Shown in pieces: positions 49,866 through 60,529 of a stretch of 64,000 nucleotides of DNA. Below the pieces are notes generated by a model. It did no database searches. It was not told where the DNA came from and saw only the letters and a program-made list of their open reading frames with translations. The translations under genes and the position numbers were made by a program. Every line of letters begins with the position of its first letter. Position 1 is the stretch's first letter. This DNA is from Neoarius graeffei (taxonomy: Eukaryota > Chordata > Actinopteri > Siluriformes > Ariidae): positions 59,981,059 to 60,045,058 of the forward strand of contig NC_083574.1 of the NCBI RefSeq assembly GCF_027579695.1. The letters run 5' to 3'.

Positions 49866-50239
49866 GATGGCACGGTGGTGTAGTGGTTAGCGCTGTTGCC
49901 TCACAGCAAGAAGGTTCTGAGTTCAAGCCCAGTGGCCAACTGCGGCCTTTCTGTGTGGAGTTTGCATCTTCTCCCCATATCGGTGTGGGTTTCCTCTGGG
50001 TGCTCCGGTTTCCCCCACAGTCCAAAGACATGCAGGTTAGGCTAATTGGTGGCACTAAATTGACCATAGGTGTGAGTGTGAATGGTTGTTTGTCTCTATG
50101 TGTCAGCCCTGCAATGATCTGGTGACTTGTCCAGGGTGTACCCTGCCTCTCGCCCATAGTCAGCTGGGATAGGCTCCAGCTTGCCCGCAACCCTGCACAG
50201 GATAAGCGGTTATGGATAATGGATTGATGGATGGATGGA
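49866..50239 (+). repeat. tRNA-derived SINE, tail type 3 ((GGAT)n tail)
   Basis: Head GGCACGGTGGTGTAGTGGTT and core CACAGTCCAAAGACATGCAG as in type 1, but it ends AACCCTGCACAGGATAAGCG and then GGATGGATGG. A long antisense open frame across it (49675-50421) is not a gene. Confidence 0.82.
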
Positions 50240-50408
50240 AGTCCACATGTCGTTTTGTAGCTATATACAGACGGGTGACAAATCAAAGGAAAAAAACCAC
50301 ACGGTGTCTTAGTTAGTAGTAAGGGAACAGCTGCAACGCACCTTGGAATAGATTCTAAGGTCTCTGGATCTGTGCTGGAGGGATGAACACAATTCTTACA
50401 AAATATAT

Positions 50409-50760
50409 TCCATCCATCCATTATCCATAACCACTTATCCTGTGCAGGGTCGCGGGCAAGCTGGAGCCTATCCCAGCTGACTATGGGTGAGGGGCGGGGT
50501 ACACCCTGGACGAGTTACCAAATCATCACAGGGCTGACACATAGAGACAAACAACTATTCACACTCACATTCACACCTACGGTCAATTTAGAGTCACCAG
50601 TTAACCTAACCTGCATGTCTTTGGACTGTGGAGGAAACCAGAGCACCCGGAGGAAATCCACACAGACATGGAGAGAACATGCAAACTCCACACAGAAAGG
50701 CCCATGTTGACCACTGGGCTTGAGCCCAGAACCTTCTTGCTGTGACACTACCGTGCCGCC
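50409..50760 (-). repeat. tRNA-derived SINE, tail type 3
   Basis: It is flanked by a near-perfect 12-bp duplication CAAAATATATTC / CAAAAGATATTC. The tail on the left reads (GGAT)n in the minus orientation. The head is partly deleted. Confidence 0.85.
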
Positions 50761-50890
50761 CCCAAAAGATATTCCTTTATTTCATATTTTGGTGATGATA
50801 GAGAGTCCTGTCTAATGTGTCACTCCAAAATCCTCCCACAGGTGTTCCGTTGGGTTTAGCTCTGGTGAACATGAAGGTCATAGCATATCA

Positions 50891-51055
50891 AGTCAAGAGT
50901 TTAACTCCTTACTCGCATCTCTATTGCAGCATACCTTGCCAGATGGCAGTAGGTACCATTTTTTTGATAGTCTTTCGTATGCCCTGACCGTGAGTAGAAC
51001 TTGCAGTCTCCCGGTCGAGAGGCGGACATGATAACTACTAGACCAACTCATAGTC
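50891..51055 (-). repeat. Short tRNA-derived SINE, separate family
   Basis: 165 bp with a perfect 12-bp duplication CATAGCATATCA (50879-50890, 51056-51067). The minus-strand head GAGTTGGTCTAGTAGTTATC and GGGAGACTGCAAGTTCTACT have tRNA-like A and B boxes. It lacks the CACAGTCCAAAGACATG core of the other SINEs. Confidence 0.75.
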
Positions 51056-51359
51056 CATAGCATATCATTAACATACTTTTCTTACTCATCAAACCATTCA
51101 GTGATGTGCCCTGTGAATGGTAGTGGGGTCATCATGGATAGACACATCTCCCATCAGGAGAGGAATGCTTCACCAGAGTATAAAGGTCATCGGTCACAAT
51201 GACTTTGTATCGAATTGCAGCGACACTTCCCTCTAAGATGAGAAACAGACCAAAACCAGGCCAGTAAAAGCCTACAGTGTAACAGAGCCACCAATTTAAA
51301 CACCGCAGTGTCCATTAAAATTGTGCAATTCTATGTATTTAATAAAAAGAAATGACTTG

Positions 51360-51530
51360 TCCATTTTTTTTTTAAAGATTTTTTTTGGGCTTTTTTCACC
51401 TTTATTGGATAGGACAGTGTAGAGACAGGAAATGAGCAGGAGAGAGACGGGGAGGGATCGGGAAATGACCTTGGGTCGGAATCGAACCCGGGTCCCCGGA
51501 TTTATGGTGTGGCGCCTTATCCACCCACTT
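51360..51530 (-). repeat. tRNA-derived SINE, another family
   Basis: The minus-strand sequence starts GTGGGTGGATAAGGCGCCAC, contains the B box GGGTTCGATTCCGACC, and ends TCCAATAAAGGTGAAAA. No V-type core. Confidence 0.7.
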
Positions 51531-51617
51531 GCATCCCTGTCAACAAGCCCTGTTTAGATGTAAAGTTAATCTACTCAAACTAGTCATTGAACTGTTCCTG
51601 TCTCTTAACATCTTCAC

Positions 51618-51966
51618 TGTTGCCTCACAACAAGAGGGTTCTGGGTTCAAGCCCAGCGGCCTGTGGGGGCCTTTCTGTGTGGAGTTTGCATGTTTTCCCC
51701 GTGTCAGCGTGGGGTTCCTCCGGGTGCTCCGGTTTCCCCCACAGTCCAAAGACATGCAGTTAGGTTAACGTGGGGTGGCCTTGGGCTGAAGTGCCCTTGA
51801 GCAAGGTACCTGACCCCTGACTGCTCCCCGGGCACTGTGGTGTGGCTGCCCACTGCTCTGGGTGTGTGTGTGTGTGTGTGTTCACTGCTTCAGATGGGTT
51901 AAATGCAGAGGATGAATCTCACTGTGCTTGAAGTGTGCATGTGACAAATAAAAGTTTCTTCTTCTT
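51618..51966 (+). repeat. tRNA-derived SINE, tail type 2, head-truncated
   Basis: It begins within the head (TTGCCTCACAACAAGAGG), carries the core CACAGTCCAAAGACATGCAG and the tail GTGACAAATAAAAGTTTCTT followed by CTTCTTC. Also a (GT)n run at about 51862-51880. Confidence 0.82.
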
Positions 51967-52286
51967 CATTTCCTTTAATCTGTCAACATATGACAATGAA
52001 AGTTGAGGGTCATTCATGAACAAGGTGTCTAGAATCGATGGTTGATGAAACTAAATATTGAACAATGAACTTTTAGACCAACCCCTAACTCCACCCTATC
52101 TATGAAGAATGCCTATATAGAGTGTTTCTATATTAGATAAAGATCTACATAGAAATTATTTAGGAAGCTAAGAACCCTTTACTATCCAACCAACCTGTGA
52201 AGAACCCTTTAGGACACAGTCCCAAAAGACTACTGTGTCTGAAACTATATATCATCAAGTAATAGAGGAAACACTACTACACTGGG
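51967..52286. other. Intron DNA without recognised elements
   Basis: Unique-looking AT-rich sequence; no gene seen. Confidence 0.4.
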
Positions 52287-52658
52287 GGCGGCACGGTGGT
52301 GTAGTGGTTAGCGCTGTCGCCTCACAGCAAGAAGGTCCGGGTTCGAGCCCCGTGGCCGGCGAGGGCCTTTCTGTGCGGAGTTTGCATGTTCTCCCCGTGT
52401 CTGCGTGGGTTTCCTCCGGGTGCTCCGGTTTCCCCCACAGTCCAAAGACATGCAGGTTAGGTTAACTGGTGACTCTAAATTGACCGTAGGTGTGAATGTG
52501 AGTGTGAATGGTTGTCTGTGTCTATGTGTCAGCCCTGTGATGACCTGGCGACTTGTCCAGGGTGTACCCTGCCTTTCGCCCGTAGTCAGCTGGGATAGGC
52601 TCCAGCTTGCCTGCGACCCTGTAGAACAGGATAAAGCGGCTAGAGATAATGAGATGAG
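52287..52658 (+). repeat. tRNA-derived SINE, tail type 1
   Basis: Full length, close to the apparent consensus, with a near-perfect duplication ACTACTACACTGGG / ACTACTACATTGGG. Probably one of the youngest SINEs here. Confidence 0.92.
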
Positions 52659-52870
52659 ACTACTACATTGGGTCATTTCCCAATATTGGTAAACACTAGC
52701 CACTATTCATTCCCATAATCCCAGTGACACAGAAGGTCATGACTTCTGACCACACTGACAAGACACAAGGTATTGGTGTTCAGCAGAACAGATGTGTGAT
52801 TATATTTTATATACTGCATGTTGTAAACTTCAGTGACAATCAGAAATTATCTGTATTTACATGCAGTGTG

Positions 52871-53705
52871 TATATTCTCTGTCCACTTTGTGAGGAACAC
52901 CTGTACACCTGCACATTCATGCAGTTACTGTATCTAATCACCCAATCAAGTAGCAGCAGCACAATGCAAAAAAAATCATGCAGACACGGGTCAAGATCTT
53001 CAGGTAATGTTCACACCAAACATCAGAACGGATCAAAATTGTGATCTCTGTGACTTTAATCGTGGTATGGATGGCCTGGAAGGGCTGGTTTGAGTATTTC
53101 AGAATCTGCTGATCTTCTGAGAATTTGACACACAGTATTTTCTAGAGTTTACACAGAATTGTGCAAAAAAAAAAAAACTGAGCAAGAAACAGGTCTGTGG
53201 GTGGAAATGCCTTGTTGAAAGAGAGATCAGAGGAAAATGGTTCGAGCTATCAGGAAGGACATACAATACCAGGCAGAAGTTTGGACACCCCTACTTATTC
53301 ATAGGTTTTTCTGTATTTTGACTATTTTCTACATTGTAGAACGACACTGAAGAGCCTGTCAGCTCAGACCAGTCTGGCCATTGTCCTCTGATCTCTCTCA
53401 TCAACATGACATTTCAGCCGCAGACCCTCCACACACAGGATGTGGGGTTTTTTTGTTTTTGTTTTCACAACTTTAGAGACTCTTGTGTGTGAAAATTTCA
53501 GGAGCTCAGCAGCTTCTGAAATACTCAAACCAGCCCATCTGGTACCCATGGTAATCCATCCCATGGTTAAAGTCACCCACATCACTTTTCTTTCCTCATG
53601 CTGTTGTTTGATGTGAACATTAATTGAAGCTCAGTGGCCTGTATCTGCATGAGAGATTGCATTGCACTGCTGCCACATGATTGGCCGATTAAAAAACTGC
53701 ATGAA
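52871..53705. repeat. Non-autonomous element (same family as 62441), with an embedded Tc1 end
   Basis: 52871-53262 and 53345-53705 resemble the two halves of the element at 62441-62996 (shared CAAACCAGNC; TTTCTGAAAT; GTGTAAACTCTAG-like phrases). The piece at about 53265-53344 (CAGGCAGAAGTTTGGACACC, CTACATTGTAGAAC) is the end of yet another Tc1-type family. Confidence 0.55.
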
Positions 53706-53859
53706 GGCCCTCAGTTCCCTTTAAAAATAAAAACATGCACACACACACCTTGTCTCAAGCCATTTTTAATGAACATTCAACAGTTTACATTTCTTAAGAG
53801 CACTTTATTATTACATATCAGTGTCAATGTTTACATTATTTATTATCACGTTCTGCAAT

Positions 53860-54207
53860 TGGGGCGGCAGGGTGGTGTAGTGGTTAGCACTGTCGCCTCA
53901 CAGCAAGAAGGTTCTGGGTTCGAGCCCAGTGGCCGACGAGGGCCTTTCTGTGTGGAGTCTGCATGTTCTCCCCATGTCTGCGTGGGTTTCCTCCAGGTGC
54001 TCCGGTTTCTCCCACAGTCCAAAGACATGCAGGTGGCTCTAAAATGAGTGTGAATGGTTGTCTGTGTCTATGTGTCAGTCCTGCAATGATCTGGTGACTT
54101 CTCCAGGGTGTACCCCACCTTTCGCCCATAGTCAGCTGGGATAGGCTCCAGCTTGCCTGCGACCCTGTACAGGATAAATGGTTATGAATAATGGATGGAT
54201 GGATTGT
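53860..54207 (+). repeat. tRNA-derived SINE, tail type 3
   Basis: Head GGCGGCAGGGTGGTGTAGTG, core, then AATAATGGATGGATGGATTG. A small deletion after CATGCAGGTGGCTC. Confidence 0.83.
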
Positions 54208-54499
54208 GCAATAACTCCGGTACTGAAATAACAGGTGCAATATTTATTTATTGGGTTTGTCTCATCTCTTACATGCAACATTTGTGAGATCTTAGGTTGT
54301 CTATGTATGTCTGTGTGCAATATCTGTTAGGTCTTACTTCGTCTATTTGTGTCCGTATATCTTTCACTGCACGTTGGAGCTAGGACAGACGCAATTTCAC
54401 TCTGCTGTGCACTACTTGTTGTATGGTCTGAATGACAATAGGGTAATTCTGTGCCAAATCACCAGAAGGCTCCCGACTTACCATCTCAGATTTGTGTCA

Positions 54500-54790
54500 T
54501 AATTAACCCCGCCGACAGTAGTCGGAGGGGTTATTATTTTCACCTGCGTCAGTCTGTGTGTGTGTGTATCTGTCTGTCTGTCTGTCTGTGTGTCTGCAAG
54601 ATATCTCAAGAACCAATGGATCGATTTGGACCAAATTTTGTACATGTGTTGCCAATCACCCAGGAAGGAAACCATTAAATTTTTGAGGTCAAAGGTCAAG
54701 GTCATGGCAGAACTTCGAAATTTTCGCCCAATGTATTTTAATAGGGAAAAGGCGGGGTTTGCACTCGTTAGAGTGTCCCTGTCTAGTTTT
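54500..54790. repeat. Interspersed repeat inserted in the LIR2 left arm
   Basis: It starts with a hairpin (CCCCGCCGACAGTAGTCGGA then GGGG), has a (TG)/(TCTG)n run and ATCTCAAGAACCAATGGATC. It is absent from the right arm. Family not named. Confidence 0.6.
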
Positions 54791-55618
54791 TTTTATTTTG
54801 ATGCCCTTGTAACTAATAATTACTGTGCAAAATTTTAGGCCAACATCTCCACTAGTTTCGGAGATATTAAGCCTTCAAAAAGGGGGCATGGCCCCATATT
54901 TAGCATAAAAACAAGTGTTACAATCAAACATCCATAGTTTGATGGCTAATAACTTTTGAACTGTTCACATTAAATGGTTCAAATTTGCACACATGATTCT
55001 TTGATATAATAAGGCTATGTACACAGAAGGAGAGCTTTGTATGTGACATATTTGCAGATTTATGGCGTGCCAAATATGGCTTCCTGGAATGCGCATTTGT
55101 CCATGGTAGCACATTTGGCTCTCTATATCTCCAGATTTAATGACACCAGATGTCTGATTCTTTTTAATATATGAGACATGTTATAATACTATCAGGAAAA
55201 CATGTTATATCTGTGACAAAAATGATACTTGTCTCATATATAGGCCCCTAAAAATGGAAAAAAGCTTGTCGTGTCTATTTTGAATGCTTATAACAAAAAT
55301 CTGACTAGGTCTACCAGAGAGCAAATTAGATCAGTGAAAAGAGCAAGGTCTAATTGATATATATATACCAAATATGAAGTTGGTGCTGTGAAGAAAACTA
55401 TTTTATTCAAGCTGTTGATTATAGAAGGTTTTAAGACATGCAAAAATGCCATGCACAAGGTTACATCACATGCTACATCATTGTATTTTGCCTTCTAAAA
55501 GGCAAAATGCATTGTAATTGCACGGTTTCTTATTATTCTTTTCGTTCTTCCGCTCTTTCCTTTGGCATCAAACTCCTCCTAGGATTTTAATCCTAGTTAA
55601 TGATCCATTATAGATTTA

Positions 55619-55999
55619 GAAGAAAGAAGAAGAAACCTTTATTTGTCACATGCACACTTCAAGCACAGTGAAATTCATCCTCTGCATTTAAACCATCTGA
55701 AGCAGTGAACACACGCGCGCACACACCCAGAGCAGTGGGCAGCCGCACTACAGCGCCCGGGGAGCAGTCAGGGGTTAGGTACCTTGCTCAAGGGCACTTC
55801 AGCCCAAGGCCACCCCACCTTAACCTAACTGCATGTCTTTGGAATGTGGGGGAAACCGGCGCACCCAGAGGAAACCCACGCAGACACGGGGAGAACATGC
55901 AAACTTCACACAGAAAGGCCCTCGCTGGCCACTGGGCTTGAACCCAGAACCTTCTTGCTGTGAGGCAACCGTGCTAACCACTACACCACCGTGCCGCCC
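55619..55999 (-). repeat. tRNA-derived SINE, tail type 2
   Basis: Minus-strand head GGCGGCACGGTGGTGTAGTG, core, and a tail ending TTTCTTCTTCTTTCTTC. Nearly full length. Confidence 0.85.
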
Positions 56000-56699
56000 T
56001 GTTGGGGAGAGGTCAAGGATATGCAGCTGACTTTAATTAGGTCAATATTAATGAGGTCAAGGACACTATGACATGAAATCACTTTGCGTGACCTGGTTTT
56101 ACTTTGAGTGATAAAGTTTAGTGTACACTTTCACTAACCATATGATAGGGTAGCTCAGGCCGGGGAATGAGAAAAGCCTAATGTACTAATTACTCAGATA
56201 AATATTAATAGGTGAATTTTTGTCTTGAAGATAGACAGGTCACATGGAGTTAGTATATTCATCATTTATATAGTGGTATAAATGTATGTTCGTGGTTTAT
56301 TGACTGATCAGCATTAATCTCATTTGAAGCTCCCTAATAAAGTGACATGTTTAAATTTTGTAATTCATTTATTAACGAACAAAAATTTCAGAAAAAATTA
56401 TTTTGGAATGGAGGGTTGAAACTTAATGTACCAGAGTAACAACTTGCTTAAATTGAATGTTTAACTTAATCAGTATGCATACATTTATATATCAAAATTA
56501 AACATATTTTTTATAGATTCTAAATATGTGAAATTAATCGCATGTTTATCAAAAATAGATCTGTAATTTAATGATTAAAACATAGCATAAAACCTAGTTA
56601 TGGTAAGTTAAAGAAAAGTTTATACTCTCTCTGTCATCGCATGTTGACATGTTGACCTACAAAGGTCACACAGCTTACAGGCAGTTACTTCACAACACA

Positions 56700-56982
56700 T
56701 ACTGACACCATGAGATCTCTTTGTGTGGGCAGAAAAAAACATAAAAAACATCAATTTCATTTGGATTGAAAAGGGGGAAGTAACAAGCAATAGAAAAGTT
56801 CTTCAAAAGAGACTTTCAAAGTCCTCAACAATACCAGGAACAAGGGACAACCACTCATTTGTTCCTATCTCAGAGAGCCATGTGCAGATCAGCAGAGTGT
56901 CTGGTGGAACAAGCTTCATTGTGGACATGAGTGGCACTCATCCCCAGGTTGTAGATGATGCTGTGAAAGAAGGTCAGACATG
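56700..56982 (+). pseudogene. LIR2 internal ORF, 5' part (function unknown)
   Basis: A frame gives NFIWIEKGEVTSNRKVLQKR and then LSKSSTIPGTRDNHSFVPIS, ESHVQISRVSGGTSF up to the Rex3 insertion. I do not recognise a named domain. The segment and the part at 58842-59120 resemble C-terminal stretches of repetitive uncharacterised proteins seen in fish and hydra genomes (memory, not verified). The two parts are not in the same frame across the Rex3 junction, so at least one small indel is present. It is probably transposon-encoded because it lies between the inverted arms. Confidence 0.5.
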
Positions 56983-58831
56983 TCTCGTCTCGTCTTCATC
57001 TGCTTTATCCGGGGCCGGGTCGCGGAGGCAGCAGTCTGAGCATGGAAGCCCAAACTTCCCTTTCCCTAAATACCTCGGCCAGCTCTTTGAAAAGAACACC
57101 GAGGTGTTCCCAGGCCAGCCGAGAGACATAGTCCCTCCAGCGTGTCCTGGGTCTTCCCCGGGGCCTCCTCCTGGGGGGACATGCCTGGAACACCTCCCCA
57201 GGGAGGCGTCCAGGAGGCATCCAAAAGAGATGCCCGAACCACCTCAGCTAATTCCTCTCGATGTGGAGGAGCAGCGGCTCTACTCCGAGCTCCTCCCGAG
57301 TGACTGTGCTTCTCACCCTATCTCTAAGGGAGTGCCCAGCCACCCTGCGAAGGAAACTCATTTCGGCTGCTTGTATCCGTGATCTTGTTCTTTCGGTCAT
57401 TACCCAAAGCTCATGACCATAGGTGAGAGTCGGAACGTAGATCGACTGGTAAATCGAGAGCTTCGCCTTTTGGCTCAGCTCCTTCTTCACCACGACGGAC
57501 CGGTAAAGCGACCGCATCACTGCGGAGGCTGCACCGATCCGCCTGTCGATCTCACGCTCTATCCTTCCCTCACTCGTGAACAAGATCCTGAGATACTTAA
57601 ACTCCTCCACTTGAGGCAGGACTTTTCCACCAACCTGGAGAGGGCAAGCCACCCTTTTCCAGTCAAGAACCATAGCCTCGGACTTGGAGGTGCTGATTCT
57701 CATCCCAGCCGCTTCACACTCGACTGCAAACCGCCCCAGTGCATGCTGAAGGTCCTGGTTTGAAGAAGCCAACAGGACAACATCATCCGCAAAAAGCAGA
57801 GATGAAATCCTGTGGTTCCCAAACAGGATTCCTTCCGGCCCCTGGCTGCGCCTAGAAATTCTGTCCATAAAAATTATGAACAGAACCGGTGACAAAGGGC
57901 AGCCCTGCCGGAGTCCAACATGCACTGGGAACAGGTCTGACTTACTGCCGGCAATGCGAACCAGACTCCTGCTCCGTTCGTACAGGGACCGGACAGCCCT
58001 TAGTAAAGAGCCCCGAACCCCATACTCCCGAAGCACCCCCCACAGAATATCCCGAGGGACATGGTCGAATGCCTTCTCTAGATCCACAAAGCACATGTGG
58101 ACTGGTTGGGCAAACTCCCATGAACCCTCGAGCACCCTATGAAGGGTATAGAGCTGGTCCAGTGTTCCACGACCAGGACGAAAACCGCATTGTTCCTCCT
58201 GGATCCGAGGTTCGACTATTGGCTGAATTCTCCTCTCCAGTACCCTGGAGTAAACCTTCCCGGGGAGACTGAGAAGTGTGATTCCCCTATAATCGGAGCA
58301 CACTCTCCGGTCCCCTTTCTTAAAAAGAGGGACCACCACCCCAGTCTGCCACTCCAGAGGCACTGTCCCCAACCACCACGCGATGCTGCAGAGGTGTGTC
58401 AGCCAAGACAGCCCCACAACATCCAGAGACTTGAGATACTGGGGGTGGATCTCATCCACCCCCGGTGCCTTGCCACTGAGGAGCTTGCAAACCACCTCAG
58501 TGACTTCGGCTTGGGTAATGGACAAGTCCACCTCTGAGTCATCAACCTCCGCTTCCTCGATGGAAGACGTGATGGTGGGATTGAGGAGATCCTCAAAGTA
58601 TTCCTTCCACCACCCGACAATGTCCCCAGTCGAGGTCAATAGCTCCCCACCTGCACTGTAAACAGTGTTGGCAGAGTACTGCTTCCCCCTCCTGAGGCGC
58701 CAGACGGTTTGCCAGAATTTCTTCGAGGCCGACCGATAGTCCTCCTCCATGGCCTCACCGAACTCCTCCCAGTTCCGAGTTTTTGCCTCCACAACTGCCC
58801 GAGCTGTGGCACGCCTGGCCTGCCGATACCC
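56983..58831 (-). mobile_element. Rex3 LINE (RTE clade), 5'-truncated
   Basis: It is flanked by a perfect 10-bp duplication GTCAGACATG (56973-56982, 58832-58841). The 3' end on the minus strand reads CCCGGCCCCGGATAAAGCAG and then a short GA-rich GACGAGACGAGA tail. 1849 bp, truncated at the 5' end before the endonuclease, as is usual for this element in fish genomes. Confidence 0.92.
57005..58831 (-). pseudogene. Rex3 reverse transcriptase and C-terminal domain
   Basis: A long frame (58831 to 57248) has LSGKAPGVDEIHPQYLKSLD, DYRGITLLSLPGKVYSRVLE, EEQCGFRPGRGTLDQLYTLH, VHMCFVDLEKAFDHVPRDIL, GLRQGCPLSPVLFIIFMDRI and the catalytic FADDVVLLASS box, then EFKYLRILFTSEGRIEREID and PTLTYGHELWVMTERTRSRI. 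It stops after LLLHIERN and the C-terminal part (MPPGRLPGEVFQACPPRRRP, RGRPRTRWRDYVSRLAW) continues in a shifted frame to 57005. The missing N-terminus and this frameshift make it inactive. Residues 1-35 of the open frame are host sequence. Confidence 0.9.
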
Positions 58832-58841
58832 GTCAGACATG

Positions 58842-59120
58842 ATCCCAGGAAAATACGTTGCATGTTTGTATGACCAGCAATGGTGGATTGGTAATATCTG
58901 TGCAATATCGGAGGAGGAACAGGATGTGCAAGTACAATTCATGCACCCTCATGGTCCTGCAAAGTCTTACAGCTGGCCCAGAAGAGAAGATATCTGTTGG
59001 GTTCCACTGATACACATCATAAAGATCATAGATGCACCAATCACATCAACTAGTAGACAATATGTAGTTCCGTCTGGTGTGGTGAAAGAAATTGACCAGT
59101 TATTCAAACACTTCAAATAG
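58842..59120 (+). pseudogene. LIR2 internal ORF, 3' part (function unknown)
   Basis: It reads IPGKYVACLYDQQWWIGNIC then AISEEEQDVQVQFMHPHGPA, SYSWPRREDICWVPLIHIIK and ends VVKEIDQLFKHFK with TAG. The conserved aromatic pattern (YDxQWWIGN, FMHPxGP, CWVP) suggests a small folded domain of about 80 residues. Its enzymatic role is unknown to me. It directly follows the Rex3 target duplication. Confidence 0.55.
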
Positions 59121-59984
59121 ACATGCTAAGTCTACATAAATAGAATTAAATTTGTGTAATTGACTTTTGTGAGATTTGTAAATCGTTTATCATATTTACA
59201 AATATACTACATATATGAATAGTTAAGATAATTTGAATTAATAATGATGTAGCATGTGATGTAACCTTGTGAATGGCATTTTCGCATGCCATAAAACCTT
59301 CTATATTCAACAGCTTGAATAAAATAGTTTTCTTCACAGCACCAACTTCATATTTGGTACATATATCAATTAGACCTTGCTCTTTTCACTGATCTAATTT
59401 GTTTTCAGTTAGACCTTGTCAGGTTTTTGCTATAAGCATTCAAAATACAGACGCGACAAGCTTTTTTCCATTTTTAGGGGCCTATATATGAGACAAGTAT
59501 CATTTTTGTCACAGATATAACATGTATCGTATATTAAAAAGAATCAGACATTTGGTGTCATTAAATCTGGAGATATAGAGAACCAAAAGTGCTACCACGG
59601 ACAAATGCGCATTCCAGGAAGCCATATTTGGCACGCCATAAATCTGCAAATATGTCACATACAAAGCTCTCCTTCTGTGTACAGAGCCTTATTATGTCAA
59701 AGAATCATGTGTGCAAATTTGAACCATTTAGTGTGAACAGTTCAAAAGTTATTAGCCGTCAAACTATGGATGTTTGATTGTAACACTTGTTTTTATGCTA
59801 AATATGGGGCCACGCCCCCTTTTTGAAGGCTTAATATATCCGAAACTAGTGGCGATATTAGCCTAAAATTTTGCACAGAAGTTATTAGTAACAAGGACAT
59901 TAAAATAAAAAAAATATGAACAAAATCTGAGATGGCCAGTCGGGAACTTTCTCTAAAATCTGGTGATTTGGCACGGAATTACTC

Positions 59985-60381
59985 AATAAAGTTCACTTTG
60001 ACTTTCATTTTGAAGGTGTAGGGGTACAGGTGTTCCTACTAAAGTGGACAGTGTGTGTATCAATCAATATGACAGACGAAGGTGACTTTTAATAGCTTGC
60101 TTGATTCTGATAATCAAGGTTTATAAGTTGCAGTATACACTCGTCCACTCTGTCTAACATGCCATATTAAATTCGCCAGAAATCAATATTTTATACTGTT
60201 TATAAAGTAGTGAAGTCAAGAGTTCTGGGTCATGACTGGAACAAATTCCTCAACAGAGTTTTCATGGATTAGTTTAGTATTGATCGGTGGCCTTGTATGC
60301 AGCTATTCACAGGTGCTGATAAAAAAAAAAAGACATGCACATTCACACTCCCTTTTTTTTTTGTATATGAATTAATTAAAT
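59985..60381. other. Intron DNA
   Basis: AT-rich; a poly-A run near 60318 and a poly-T run near 60352. Nothing else recognised. Confidence 0.4.
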
Positions 60382-60529
60382 AATATTGGCTGGTTTTTAT
60401 TTTTGTGGTCTATCAGATATATTCCATTCAGCTAGCATGATACTGAACTCGTCTTTGACTCATTCAATATCATGCTAGCTGAATGGAGTATATCTCAGAT
60501 ACCGCAAAAAAAAAGCCAGCCAATATTAT
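60382..60529. repeat. Near-perfect long hairpin (two ~67-bp arms)
   Basis: AATATTGGCTGG at 60383-60394 pairs with CCAGCCAATATT at 60516-60527, and ATTCAGCTAGCATGATA (60426 on) with TATCATGCTAGCTGAAT, around a loop of about 13 bases (CTCGTCTTTGACT). An (ATT)n run follows. It could be a MITE or the ends of one. Confidence 0.8.

Larger units (their letters stand above)
50268..51350. mobile_element. Decayed Tc1/mariner-like MITE hosting two SINEs
   Basis: The left terminus is CAGACGGGTGACAAATCAAA after TA. Its body continues on both sides of the SINEs at 50409-50760 and 50891-51055. The right terminus is not clearly found. No transposase. Confidence 0.5.
54441..59984. mobile_element. Long-inverted-repeat element LIR2, possibly once autonomous
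   Basis: Arms at about 54441-55485 and 59240-59984. The tips are GGGTAATTCTGTGCCAAATC (left) and GAGTAATTCCGTGCCAAATC (complement of the right), and both continue ACCAGA. It is flanked by AATA on both sides (54437-54440, 59985-59988). Deep arm matches include CCTTCTGTGTACA / TGTACACAGAAGG and ATGCGCATTTGTCC types. Inside: a repeat insertion (54500-54785), a SINE, an unrecognised ORF and a Rex3 LINE. 4-bp A/T duplications plus arms longer than 700 bp point to a DNA transposon of a class such as Kolobok or a relative; not proven. Confidence 0.75.

Noticed and set aside
49675-50421. 248-codon open frame on the minus strand
   Set aside because: It runs through a tRNA-derived SINE and flanking unique DNA. 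The peptide contains the standard SINE antisense translation (NLTCMSLDCGGNRSTRRKPT type) seen at every copy.
58842-59120. Conserved single-copy host exon read of the QWWIGN frame
   Set aside because: It ends in TAG and lies between transposon arms. No matching host exon or splice donor with a partner was found, so transposon origin is preferred.
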